From Chloroflexota bacterium (GTDB taxonomy: Bacteria; Chloroflexota; Chloroflexia; Thermomicrobiales; UBA6265), in NCBI GenBank assembly GCA_023424355.1, contig JAFAEA010000020.1:1-9368 (forward strand): a stretch of 9,368 nt of DNA, read 5' to 3'. The position numbers and the translations under genes are program-made. The notes beneath the pieces are model-generated. The model saw only the letters and a list, made by a program, of their open reading frames with translations. It did no database searches and was not told where the DNA came from. This document shows, in pieces, positions 1 to 7,670 of the stretch; positions within the stretch are counted from its first letter, which is position 1; each line of letters opens with the position of its first letter.

Positions 1-572
1 GCGGAGGCACGGTCGCGAACAAGCGCCGGCCGGATGATTCCACGCCAGATCGGCCAGATGGAGATGCTGCAGGCCAGGCCGAACAGCGCGATGAACCTCG
101 CCCCGGATTGCACCCAGGTTGGCGGCCCTTCGTGACCACTGGAACTGGTGGGAATGGTGATGATGTTGGCATCTTCCGGATTCCCGACGCTGAAACTGCT
201 CCAGCCTTCGGTCACGGAACCATCGCTGGCCGATACCGCATGCCACACCACGGTGTACACGCCATCCGGAAAGCCGGAGGGCAGATTCATCGTGACGGAT
301 GTGCCATCCGTGCCCCAGGAGATCGAGGTGCCCTCGACATCCGATCCATCGCGGTTGAGCAGGCGAAAGCTGCTGGCTTCCTGATCCAGCGATTCATCAA
401 AGCCGATCCCGACCGCGGTGGGTGTGCGTTGCAGCACTTCGCCATCCAACGGCGTGGTGCGGGTGACCGTTGGTTCCGCGTGCGCAGCGCCTGCGAGTCC
501 GGAAAGCACCACCAGCATGAGAACCATGCTGAGTACGGTGCGAATAGAACGGGCAGAGGTGCTGCGCAACAT
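1..572 (-). CDS. CopC-domain exported protein, C-terminally truncated by the window edge (probable CopC or CopCD-type copper protein)
   Basis: The visible 190 residues begin at ATG 572, preceded by GAAGG about 8 nt upstream, and the frame stays open to base 1. Residues 1-30 form a signal peptide (basic start, hydrophobic 12-27, then GAAHAE). Residues 33-130 match the CopC beta-sandwich: a 'TTPLDGEVLQRTP' turn near 39-51, 'FDESLD' at 58-63, and the family's closing pattern 'DGVYTVVWHAVSASDG...SFSVG' at 103-130. A hydrophobic segment at about 157-175, followed by basic residues, fits either a membrane anchor or the first helix of a fused CopD domain. CopC proteins bind copper outside the membrane, and CopCD/YcnJ fusions are linked to copper uptake. 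The usual D-x-H copper motif reads D117-G-S119 here, so one ligand is missing. His31 would be the N-terminal ligand only if cleavage falls after GAA. The gene lies 25 nt after the YtkA-like gene and is probably co-transcribed with it. The fold is well supported; copper function is uncertain. Confidence 0.8.
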   Translation of the reverse strand, partial: MLRSTSARSIRTVLSMVLMLVVLSGLAGAAHAEPTVTRTTPLDGEVLQRTPTAVGIGFDESLDQEASSFRLLNRDGSDVEGTSISWGTDGTSVTMNLPSGFPDGVYTVVWHAVSASDGSVTEGWSSFSVGNPEDANIITIPTSSSGHEGPPTWVQSGARFIALFGLACSISIWPIWRGIIRPALVRDRAS

Positions 573-597
573 CGGGCAAACCTTCAGGAATAGGTAT

Positions 598-1140
598 CTA
601 GCGGGAGAGAGTGGACTGTCGCTTTGTGTGAACCAGCCACGCACCACCAATCAAGGCGGTGGCGGCAATCGGCAGGGCGAGTTCCTGAATACCGAAGCCG
701 TGAGCGGCGTTCGGGAACTCATAATCCGTGCGTGGAGTGACAGCGACGATGCCATCGTTCACGGTGTAGGTTTCGTTAATCTCCACACCATCGATGGTGC
801 CGGTGATACCGAAGCTGTACTCACCCGGCTGCATCGGGATAAACACCCCGGTGTACACACCTGGCTGAGCGGGATCCTCATACATGTTGAGCACGCGCAC
901 GGCCTCCATGTATTCCACCTGCACGGTGATATCCGCCGCGACACCGGTGACGGGCTCGCCATTCTCCTTGATGGTCACCTTCACGCCGTTGGTATCGCCG
1001 AGAATCGCCGGCTCGTGCACATATTGCGTGGTGATCTCGAACCGATCACCAACAGTTCTGGTGACGGGAGCAGCCTGTGTGGCAGAGGCGAAGAGAGTAA
1101 AAGCCAGCAAGGCGAGGAGTGCAGGACGAAAAATATGCAT
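598..1140 (-). CDS. exported, membrane-anchored FixH/YtkA-like domain protein
   Basis: This is a 180-residue protein. I chose ATG 1140 because GGAG lies 5 nt upstream and the next residues form a signal peptide (1-24, MHIFRPALL... ending ATQAA). An in-frame start at 1188 would put a charged stretch in front of that signal. Residues 33-127 form a single beta-sandwich-like domain. Features include an 'E-P-A-x-x-G-x-N-x-V-x-V-x-I' strand pattern at 43-57 and 'PGVYTGVFIPMQPGEYSFGITGTIDG' features at 93-118, which resemble the FixH/YtkA-like family. A C-terminal TM helix at about 151-171, followed by KR, anchors it with the domain outside. YtkA-like domains often sit beside copC genes, and the next gene downstream (25 nt) encodes a CopC domain, so a role in periplasmic or extracellular copper handling is plausible by context. 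The exact function is unknown. No convincing -35/-10 pair was found upstream; TAAAAT at 1198-1203 is a possible -10 only. Confidence 0.85.
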   Translation of the reverse strand: MHIFRPALLALLAFTLFASATQAAPVTRTVGDRFEITTQYVHEPAILGDTNGVKVTIKENGEPVTGVAADITVQVEYMEAVRVLNMYEDPAQPGVYTGVFIPMQPGEYSFGITGTIDGVEINETYTVNDGIVAVTPRTDYEFPNAAHGFGIQELALPIAATALIGGAWLVHTKRQSTLSR

Positions 1141-1230
1141 AGAATCTCCAGTTTCAATGTGTGAATGGCGGTCAGGTCGACCGGTCACATCGGGCTGATT
1201 TTAACATGCACCGGGTTTTCTCCCGACGGG

Positions 1231-1270
1231 AAAAGCCCGAAGACCCGGCACAGTGGCCGAGTCTTCGGGC
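1231..1270 (-). terminator. intrinsic terminator of the L,D-transpeptidase gene
   Basis: Bases 1235-1248 (GCCCGAAGACCCGG) pair with 1257-1270 (CCGAGTCTTCGGGC): 14 bp with one non-Watson-Crick position and an 8-nt loop. Read on the minus strand the stem is followed by TTTT (1234-1231). It begins 20 nt after the stop codon at 1291, as expected for a Rho-independent terminator. Confidence 0.85.
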
Positions 1271-1290
1271 ATGAAATCTGATTCAGATGC

Positions 1291-2451
1291 TTACCAGTGA
1301 ATCTCTACACGCATTCCGACATAGGCGATGGAATAGAGATAGGCGGCCGCATCCATTGGCATATTGATGCATCCGTGGCTCATTGGTGTGCCGAAGTTGC
1401 TGTGCCAATAGGTACCGTGAATGGCGTGGCCAACATCGGTGAAGTACAGCACGTACGGAACATCCGGCACGTGGTAGTACTCGCCGCCGAGCACACCTTC
1501 CATGGTCTGGGATTCCAGCATGGTGTTGACGTAGAAGGTTCCTGGCGGGGTATCGAACCCGGCGCGACCAGAGCTGATGTAGGTTTCCAGGAGGATGTTA
1601 TCTCCCTGATAAATCGTCATGTACTCATACGTGAGGCTGATATCCACCCAAACCTCACCACCACCGGCAACATATTCGCCGTAAGTTGGGCCGGGCTTCA
1701 CGAACAGGGCTTCATCGTAGGTTGGGATATCACCCTGAGCCGTTGCCTTGGTATCCAGATTGAACTTGCCAGCGAGAACTTCACCAACCGGAACCAGCTG
1801 CACGCCGCCTTCGGCGGTCCACTTCAGCTGTCCAAACTCGAAGGTTTGGTAGGTGGTGGAACCGATGGTGTATTCCTGCGAAAGTGGGTTACCGAGGTAG
1901 TTCACATCGCCGGTGGAGATCCAGAAATCGCGGAAGCCGCCAAACACGGTGTGGCCGGTGGCCTCAACGTAGGTGACATTCTCTTCCTTGGCGATTGGCG
2001 AATCCTGAGCAACGGGCAGCCAGGCCTTCATGAGATCGGTGACTGGTGTCACATTGCCTGGGCCGGTGGTGCTGGCGATCATGGAACGCTGGAGCACGTT
2101 CGGGCGGAGATCTTCGCCCACTTTGCCGAGCACGAACTTGTTGCCATTGGCATCGCCTTCTGGCCAGTATTCGAAGCGGGCATATTGGAGATACTGAACA
2201 ACGTGGCCGTTATCCAGCTCGATCTCGGGAGTAATCGGCAGACCGTAATTGGCCAAGCCGCTATTGCTGCGCCACTGATCCAGGAAGATCTGATCCAGCG
2301 AGTGGCCAGTCTCCTCGAAATACACAGTGCGCGGCGCACTCCACTCGGCTGCTGCCGATGATGACATTGCCGGAGCAAAGCTCACCATAAGCATGACCAA
2401 TCCGGCAAAAATCGTGCCGAATCTGCTGAAGATGGATCCCGAAGCAGGCAT
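1291..2451 (-). CDS. secreted L,D-transpeptidase (YkuD domain) with two N-terminal Chloroflexota-type repeats
   Basis: This is a 386-residue protein. ATG 2451 is preferred over an in-frame upstream ATG at 2490 because AGGAG lies 5 nt before it and the signal peptide (1-35, hydrophobic 13-27, ending SSAAA) follows directly. Two related repeats occupy about 44-115 (YFEETGHSLDQIFLDQW ... VLGKVGEDL) and 161-227 (YVEATGHTVFGGFRDFW ... VPVGEVL). The C-terminal YkuD domain spans about 265-384, with H345-G346 and the catalytic motif S358-H-G-C361-I-N-M; Cys361 is the expected nucleophile. YkuD enzymes form L,D (3-3) crosslinks in peptidoglycan or attach proteins to it, acting outside the membrane. 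The repeats probably bind a wall component or other polymer, but that is inference. The gene has its own promoter and terminator and appears monocistronic. The enzyme class is firm; the physiological substrate is not. Confidence 0.93.
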   Translation of the reverse strand: MPASGSIFSRFGTIFAGLVMLMVSFAPAMSSSAAAEWSAPRTVYFEETGHSLDQIFLDQWRSNSGLANYGLPITPEIELDNGHVVQYLQYARFEYWPEGDANGNKFVLGKVGEDLRPNVLQRSMIASTTGPGNVTPVTDLMKAWLPVAQDSPIAKEENVTYVEATGHTVFGGFRDFWISTGDVNYLGNPLSQEYTIGSTTYQTFEFGQLKWTAEGGVQLVPVGEVLAGKFNLDTKATAQGDIPTYDEALFVKPGPTYGEYVAGGGEVWVDISLTYEYMTIYQGDNILLETYISSGRAGFDTPPGTFYVNTMLESQTMEGVLGGEYYHVPDVPYVLYFTDVGHAIHGTYWHSNFGTPMSHGCINMPMDAAAYLYSIAYVGMRVEIHW

Positions 2452-2590
2452 TTTCTCTCCTCTACCCGTCTGATCGCTGTAGGACTTCACCGTGTGTTTG
2501 TTTGCCGAGACGTATCAACATCAAACACGCGCTATTAGGTAAACGCACGACATACCGAAAAGGATTCTCTGGCACTGCATGAATGCCGAT

Positions 2591-2619
2591 ACACCTGTAA
2601 CAAATAGGTGTACGTACAC
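2591..2619. promoter_or_regulatory. candidate operator: palindrome plus inverted repeat at the L,D-transpeptidase start site
   Basis: GTGTACGTACAC at 2608-2619 is a perfect 12-bp palindrome that overlaps the last bases of the predicted -10 box and the expected transcription start. Next to it, ACACCT (2591-2596) and AGGTGT (2606-2611) form an inverted repeat with a 9-base gap. Symmetric sites here would suit a repressor that occludes RNA polymerase. No regulator is identified. Confidence 0.35.
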
Positions 2620-2647
2620 TATACGACACAGAGTCACAGTTTGTGAA
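2618..2647 (-). promoter_or_regulatory. sigma70-like promoter for the L,D-transpeptidase gene
   Basis: On the minus strand TTCACA (2647-2642) and TATAGT (2623-2618) each match the consensus -35 and -10 at 5 of 6 positions, with an 18-bp spacer. Transcription would begin near 2611, leaving a leader of about 160 nt before ATG 2451. The leader also contains a GTGTTTG/CAAACAC inverted repeat (2494-2500 and 2522-2528). Confidence 0.6.
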
Positions 2648-2659
2648 GAGGGATCCCCA

Positions 2660-3523
2660 CTATGTAAGCTCGATATCCAGACTAATATCCAGACTCGGAG
2701 CCGAGTGCGTGAGTGCTCCGGCAGAAATGAGATCGACTCCCTTTGCCGCGAGCTCTGGCAGCCGCTCGATGGTGATACCACCGGATGCTTCCAGCATTGC
2801 GTGATTGACGTGCGCATTACGCATCGCCACCGCTTCAGCAATGGTACCCGTTTCCATGTTATCCAGCATGATGATATCGGCACCGGCATCCAATGCCTGT
2901 GACAGCTCGTCCAACGAGGTCACCTCGATCTCGATTTTGAGCGTGTGAGGTGCGGTATTGCGGGCTGCGGCTACAGCATCGGCAATGCGATTTGGTCCAC
3001 TAATAGCCGCCAGATGATTGTCCTTAATCAGCACACCATCGGCGAGTCCGAACCGGTGATTGCTGCCGCCACCGTGGATCACGGCGCGCTTCTGCAGCAA
3101 ACGCATGCCCGGGGTGGTTTTGCGGGTATCCACGATTTTGGTATTGGTACCGGCAATTGCCGCGGCGTATTCGGCGGTGATGGTGGCCACGCCGCTCAGG
3201 CGTTGCACCAGGTTCAGGGCAGTACGCTCGGCAGTGAGAACCGTGCGGGCATTGCCCTTGATCTCGGCGATGTGATCCCGATTGTTCAGCTCGTCGCCAT
3301 TCTGTTTGAAGGCGGTGAACTCCAGATCCGGATCGACGGTGCGGAACACTTCCGCGGCCACATCGATGCCGCTCAAGACACCGGTATCCTTGGCCAACAT
3401 GATCGCCGTGGCAGTACGATCCGCCGGGATGGTGGCCAGCGAGGTGATATCGCCCGTACCGATATCCTCGGCGAGTGCCAAATCAATGAGTGCTCGGATA
3501 TCGGGTTCAACGGACTGGGTCAT
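2660..3523 (-). CDS. nadC: nicotinate-nucleotide pyrophosphorylase (quinolinate phosphoribosyltransferase)
   Basis: This is a 287-residue protein, the normal length for NadC, which converts quinolinate and PRPP to nicotinic acid mononucleotide, CO2 and PPi in de novo NAD synthesis in the cytosol. Start ATG 3523 has AGGAG 8 nt upstream and gives the family's usual N-terminus. Upstream in-frame codons would read back through the terminator region. Diagnostic motifs appear in order: AEDIGTGDIT (18-27), KDTGVLSG (45-52), ERTALNLVQRLSG (99-111), DTRKTTPGMRLLQKRAV (132-148), HGGGSNHRFGL (150-160), IKDNH (166-170), EIEV (198-201), IIMLDNM (217-223), EASGGI (245-250) and ISAGALTHSAP (266-276). These include the basic residues that hold the substrate and PRPP phosphates. 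nadA and nadB are not adjacent. A weak promoter (TTGGTG, 18 bp, TATTCT at 3597-3568) may serve it, placed just after the preceding terminator. Assignment is secure. Confidence 0.97.
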   Translation of the reverse strand: MTQSVEPDIRALIDLALAEDIGTGDITSLATIPADRTATAIMLAKDTGVLSGIDVAAEVFRTVDPDLEFTAFKQNGDELNNRDHIAEIKGNARTVLTAERTALNLVQRLSGVATITAEYAAAIAGTNTKIVDTRKTTPGMRLLQKRAVIHGGGSNHRFGLADGVLIKDNHLAAISGPNRIADAVAAARNTAPHTLKIEIEVTSLDELSQALDAGADIIMLDNMETGTIAEAVAMRNAHVNHAMLEASGGITIERLPELAAKGVDLISAGALTHSAPSLDISLDIELT

Positions 3524-3595
3524 GTGGAATTCTCCTGCGTGGCGCACAATGCGGCGAGATTCTTCCAAGAATACGACGGGATGAATGACGGCACC

Positions 3596-3632
3596 AAAAA
3601 ACCGGGATGGAGCAATCTCCATCCCGGTTTTT
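3596..3632. terminator. strong bidirectional-type intrinsic terminator
   Basis: CCGGGATGGAG (3602-3612) pairs perfectly with CTCCATCCCGG (3617-3627) around a 4-nt CAAT loop. The stem is flanked by A6 (3596-3601) and T5 (3628-3632), so a U-tract follows it on both strands. It lies 17 nt after the stop of the 282-residue membrane protein gene and separates that gene from nadC. Confidence 0.92.
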
Positions 3633-3649
3633 GCAATGCTTGTGGATCT

Positions 3650-4498
3650 TTACGACTCAGGCGTCCCAATATCCTCTGGTGACTCATCCTTGTCGTTGAT
3701 CAGCGTATCGCCGTTTGCGGATTCCACGGTGGCGATGGTGTTATCCACATCCTCCTGGGTGTATCCGCAATAGTTCACGGCTTCGCGATCCCAGTAGGAG
3801 ACGATGCGATCCTTACCAGCTGCATGGGCATCGGCCACGGTGCCGACGTAGATCTGGCCATCCTGCGATTCCTTGTTCACATCGGGCACATCCGTGCACA
3901 CGTGGAACACCTTGCCGCTCTTGGTCCACACCACTTCATCCTTACCCGTAAGGGTTTCGATGATGTTCTGCTCAGCGGCGTACTGCTCCTGCGAGGGAGA
4001 TTCGTACGAAACACCGAAGAGAGTGGCGATGATGAGCACCACAATACCGATACCACCGGCGATACCCTTCTGCTTGCCATCCATATCCTTGTTCAGAAAG
4101 ATCAGGATAATGAGCGGCAGGAAGGAAATGATGGCCATAATGGCGCCGAATTGATTCTGTACCCAGAACCGAACCGTATCCTTCTTCGAGGCGGGATCGA
4201 GGCGATTCGCCTGCTTCCACATCAGCGAACCGCCGATGGAGAAGATACCGGTCACCACAATCGCGATGATCAGGTACGTCATGTTCACCGGAACCTGTTT
4301 GAGGATCCAGAAGATGGCGAAGATTTCTACGCCAATGGCAATTAGCCAACCGATCCACGCGAATATCCGCAGGCGATTTGCCTTGCTCTTCGCTTCTGGC
4401 TCAGGTTTCCATCCGGGGTCTTTGGCTTGTGCAGCCTTCGTTTTGGGATCGGCTTCCTTGCGGACAATCTTCTTCTTGCCCGTGGTGCTTTTGCTCAT
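3650..4498 (-). CDS. four-TM membrane protein of unknown function with a soluble C-terminal domain
   Basis: This is a 282-residue protein. ATG 4498 is preferred because GGGAGG is spaced about 6 nt before it; the ATG two codons earlier would sit directly on the Shine-Dalgarno. Residues 1-44 are Lys-rich and hydrophilic. Predicted TM helices are at about 45-66, 72-94, 117-136 and 144-163, with a basic loop at 95-113. Residues 164-282 form a soluble tail that ends in a very acidic stretch. The tail holds 'VVWTKSGKVFHVCTDVPDV' features (189-207) and 'GTVADAHAAGKDRI' (219-232), then Cys244. The order 'V-x-T-x-S-G-K-x-x-H-x-C ... A-x-A-A-G ... C' resembles small metal- or heme-binding-like tails seen in some Gram-positive proteins, but I cannot name a family. 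By helix count and positive-inside loops the tail would be cytoplasmic. It appears to be a single-gene unit with its own terminator. Confidence 0.85.
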   Translation of the reverse strand: MSKSTTGKKKIVRKEADPKTKAAQAKDPGWKPEPEAKSKANRLRIFAWIGWLIAIGVEIFAIFWILKQVPVNMTYLIIAIVVTGIFSIGGSLMWKQANRLDPASKKDTVRFWVQNQFGAIMAIISFLPLIILIFLNKDMDGKQKGIAGGIGIVVLIIATLFGVSYESPSQEQYAAEQNIIETLTGKDEVVWTKSGKVFHVCTDVPDVNKESQDGQIYVGTVADAHAAGKDRIVSYWDREAVNYCGYTQEDVDNTIATVESANGDTLINDKDESPEDIGTPES

Positions 4499-4589
4499 GC
4501 TCATCCTCCCGATAATGCGTGGCACATCCCCACGATCACCACGCGAATATGTTCATTTTCAGCGCCAATGCTGTGGTAAGAACGCTCGA

Positions 4590-4619
4590 ATGGTAAGGCA
4601 GTTTCGGAAGTTATGGCAA
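4590..4619 (-). promoter_or_regulatory. candidate promoter for the four-TM membrane protein gene
   Basis: On the minus strand TTGCCA (4619-4614, 5 of 6 to the -35 consensus) is separated by 18 bp from TACCAT (4595-4590, 4 of 6 to the -10). It lies in the 149-nt gap after the upstream GNAT gene, about 90 nt before ATG 4498. The rest of the gap shows no hairpin with a T-tract. Confidence 0.35.
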
Positions 4620-4647
4620 TTTTAGCGTCGATTTAGGCTGAAACCCT

Positions 4648-5145
4648 CTACACGAAGCGCCCCTTGAGGTCATCGCCATCGCGCGGAGCGTGCCAGCCAA
4701 CCCGGTAGCGGAACACCCCACTGGGGTGCTTGCGACGACCGACCATCTTGAATCCACACTTCTTGTAGAAGCCGAGCGATTCATCATCCGTCTCTGCGGT
4801 GAGGGGTCGGCGACCCGAGCGGCGGAGGGCATCCATCAGCATGATTTTGCCGAATCCGTGCTTGCGCTGCTCCGGGGCCACGGCGATGAGTGTCACCTGA
4901 TTGGCCATGCCATCGCGCTCGATGAGGTAGGCGGAGATGAGCGTATCGTTCAGCCAACCACCGATGACACGATCGTCGCCGGCAGCACGGGCACGGTCCA
5001 TTACCACCTGGGCGGCTTCGGCAGTGCCATCGCCGGTGGCAGCGGCCAGAATCCCGGCCGCGAGGGCATCATCGCTGGCAGCGAGGGGTCGCAGCTCGAA
5101 GCCGGTATCCGGATCGGTGAAGTACGGGGCGGTGTGAATATCCAT
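4648..5145 (-). CDS. GNAT-family N-acetyltransferase (substrate unknown)
   Basis: This is a 165-residue single-domain GNAT protein. The acetyl-CoA site is visible as motif A: a hydrophobic strand VTLIAVAPEQ (84-93) followed by R94-K-H-G97-F-G99, the Q/R-x-x-G-x-G/A loop that grips the CoA pyrophosphate. Motif B follows as ETDDESLGFYKKCGFKMVGR (118-137), typical of the C-terminal half of the fold. Start ATG 5145 is 10 nt after the stop of the M16 peptidase gene. No good Shine-Dalgarno is present (only GGA about 15 nt upstream), so translation probably depends on coupling to the upstream gene. It is the last gene of the pncC-M16-GNAT operon. GNAT enzymes acetylate amines on small molecules or proteins; nothing here identifies the acceptor. 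Confidence 0.85.
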   Translation of the reverse strand: MDIHTAPYFTDPDTGFELRPLAASDDALAAGILAAATGDGTAEAAQVVMDRARAAGDDRVIGGWLNDTLISAYLIERDGMANQVTLIAVAPEQRKHGFGKIMLMDALRRSGRRPLTAETDDESLGFYKKCGFKMVGRRKHPSGVFRYRVGWHAPRDGDDLKGRFV

Positions 5146-5155
5146 AATTATTGCA

Positions 5156-6463
<1,308 letters not shown>

Positions 6464-6997
6464 TTAGTCTTGTTCTTTCTCTTGCGGTGTCATTGGGGCC
6501 AGTGCTTCGAGCTGCTCCAGCAGCATGGTGAGCGCCCGATTGGTGGCGGCTTCGGTTACTTCCTGGCGATTGCCGGGGAACACATGCTCCTCGCAGTGAG
6601 AGCCTTCCGGGCCCGCCACTGCGATGTACACGAGCCCCACGGGCTTGCGACCAGTGGCGCCGGAAGGTCCGGCGATACCAGTGGTACTCACCGCATAGGT
6701 CGCGCCAAGAGCATTGCGGGCACCCATCGCCATGCGGCGGGCGCATTCATCGCTCACGGCTCCGGGGTTATCCAACACGGTGCGCGGCACCCCCAGAATC
6801 TGCTCCTTCACATCGTAGGCATAGCTCACGATTCCGCCTCGCAGATATGCCGATGCTCCAGCCGGCGCCGCCAACCGTGCGGCAACCGCACCGGCGGAGA
6901 TGCTCTCGGCGGTGCCGATGGTGATATCTGTCTGATTCCCAAGCCGCGCGAAAATCTGCGCTTCTGGCGAGGAGGTATCGATTGTATCCGACATCAT
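6464..6997 (-). CDS. pncC: CinA C-terminal domain protein, nicotinamide-nucleotide amidohydrolase type
   Basis: This is a 177-residue stand-alone CinA C-terminal domain. The family deamidates NMN to nicotinic acid mononucleotide, recycling pyridine nucleotides in the cytosol. Visible signatures are TAES (29-32) with the proposed catalytic Ser32, GASAYLRGGIVSYAYDVKEQILGV (47-70) supplying the conserved Tyr59 and Lys64, AVSDE (80-84), STTGIAGPSGA (104-114), KPVGLVYIAV (118-127) and FPGNRQEV (140-147). The usual AES-C-T-G-G loop reads AES-I-S-A-G here. There is no N-terminal molybdopterin-binding-like CinA domain. Start ATG 6997 follows GGAAAGAG; the next codon is also ATG (6994), so either may be used. 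It is the first gene of an operon with the M16 peptidase (0 nt gap) and a GNAT protein. A strict PncC activity is the likeliest reading but is not proven. Confidence 0.9.
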   Translation of the reverse strand: MMSDTIDTSSPEAQIFARLGNQTDITIGTAESISAGAVAARLAAPAGASAYLRGGIVSYAYDVKEQILGVPRTVLDNPGAVSDECARRMAMGARNALGATYAVSTTGIAGPSGATGRKPVGLVYIAVAGPEGSHCEEHVFPGNRQEVTEAATNRALTMLLEQLEALAPMTPQEKEQD

Positions 6998-7037
6998 TTA
7001 GCTCTTTCCGCAACAGGACCTGTGGTTGCTATCCTCG

Positions 7038-7067
7038 TATTATCGCGCATGCGGCGTGATCGGTCAG
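7038..7067. promoter_or_regulatory. candidate divergent promoter region between pncC and the plus-strand GNAT gene
   Basis: For pncC, the minus strand has CTGACC (7067-7062), 17 bp, then GATAAT (7044-7039), with 4 and 5 of 6 consensus matches. The same bases read on the plus strand give TATTAT (7038-7043), a possible -10 for the GNAT gene at 7083, but its -35 is poor (AGGACC). The whole divergent gap is only 85 bp, so the two promoters would overlap. Confidence 0.4.
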
Positions 7068-7082
7068 TGATGGAGTTCCCGG

Positions 7083-7637
7083 ATGGTAGAAGACCGTTTA
7101 AGCAGAGTAACCATACGCCCACTTGCAATTGAAACCGATGTTGATTTGCTCTACGCCTGGCTCGGTGATCCCGATGTGCAGCGGTGGTACAGCGAGGGCG
7201 AGCACAGTTTGGAGCATTACCGTCGGCACTTTGGCCCGGAGCCCGGGATCCACCGATTCATCACCGAAATCGATGGGAATCCCGTGGGATACATCCAGGC
7301 GTATCGCCTCGCCGATGAGGAGGAGTATGCCGATCAGATCGGCCTGGATGGCGAGGTTGTCTCGTTGGACATGCTGATTGGCGATGCCGATTGGCGCGGT
7401 AGCGGCTGGGGTGCGGTGGTGCTGAATGTGACGCTGGACCAGATCGTGTTCGGCGAGATGCAGGCCAAAACTGCCTGCATGAATCCGGATCCCGAGAACG
7501 AGCGCGCGGTGAAGGCGTACGAGAAGGCAGGATTCCGCGGCGACCGCGTGGTATGGGTGGAATCCGACGAACCCCACGATACTGGGTACGAGCGGATTAT
7601 GGTCCTGAATCGGGATGATTTTTATAGACGGGGGTAG
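7083..7637 (+). CDS. GNAT acetyltransferase resembling AAC(6')-type (Acetyltransf_8-like) enzymes
   Basis: This 184-residue protein is the only plus-strand gene. Start ATG 7083 has GGAG 7 nt upstream. Order and spacing of motifs resemble aminoglycoside 6'-N-acetyltransferases of the AAC(6')-Ib type. They comprise IRPL near the start (11-14), LYAWLGDPDVQRWY (23-36), IDGNPVGYIQAYRL (63-76, equivalent to GEPIGYAQSY), SLDMLIGD (94-101), the acetyl-CoA loop R105-G-S-G108-W-G110, and MNPDPENERAVKAYEKAGF (133-151, equivalent to DPSPSNLRAIRCYEKAGF). Related domains also occur in siderophore-biosynthesis acetyltransferases, so an antibiotic substrate is not established. The gene is divergent from pncC and convergent with the tandem membrane proteins, and appears to be a single-gene unit. 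Its acetyltransferase class is secure; resistance activity is speculative. Confidence 0.9.
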   Translation: MVEDRLSRVTIRPLAIETDVDLLYAWLGDPDVQRWYSEGEHSLEHYRRHFGPEPGIHRFITEIDGNPVGYIQAYRLADEEEYADQIGLDGEVVSLDMLIGDADWRGSGWGAVVLNVTLDQIVFGEMQAKTACMNPDPENERAVKAYEKAGFRGDRVVWVESDEPHDTGYERIMVLNRDDFYRRG

Positions 7638-7670
7638 ACCGCGAGCAGACGTACGCCCCGTACACCCCGA

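Noticed and set aside
418..1164. A 248-codon plus-strand open frame
   Set aside because: It spans two well-supported minus-strand genes and the gap between them, has no family features, and its product is a mirror of their codons.
1198..1203. TAAAAT as the -10 of the YtkA-like/CopC promoter
   Set aside because: No acceptable -35 lies 16-19 bp upstream on the minus strand, so it is mentioned only as a possibility in the gene entry.
1297..2361. A 354-codon plus-strand open frame
   Set aside because: It is antisense to the L,D-transpeptidase, which has a signal peptide, repeats and a catalytic SHGC motif. The antisense product shows no domain or ribosome site.
2494..2528. Possible riboswitch in the L,D-transpeptidase leader
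   Set aside because: Only a 7-bp inverted repeat with a 21-nt loop is visible. No known riboswitch core or terminator/anti-terminator pair can be recognised.
2491..2889. A 122-codon minus-strand frame overlapping the end of nadC and the gap after it
   Set aside because: It runs in another frame inside nadC and has no ribosome site or plausible composition. The gap is better explained as promoter and leader.
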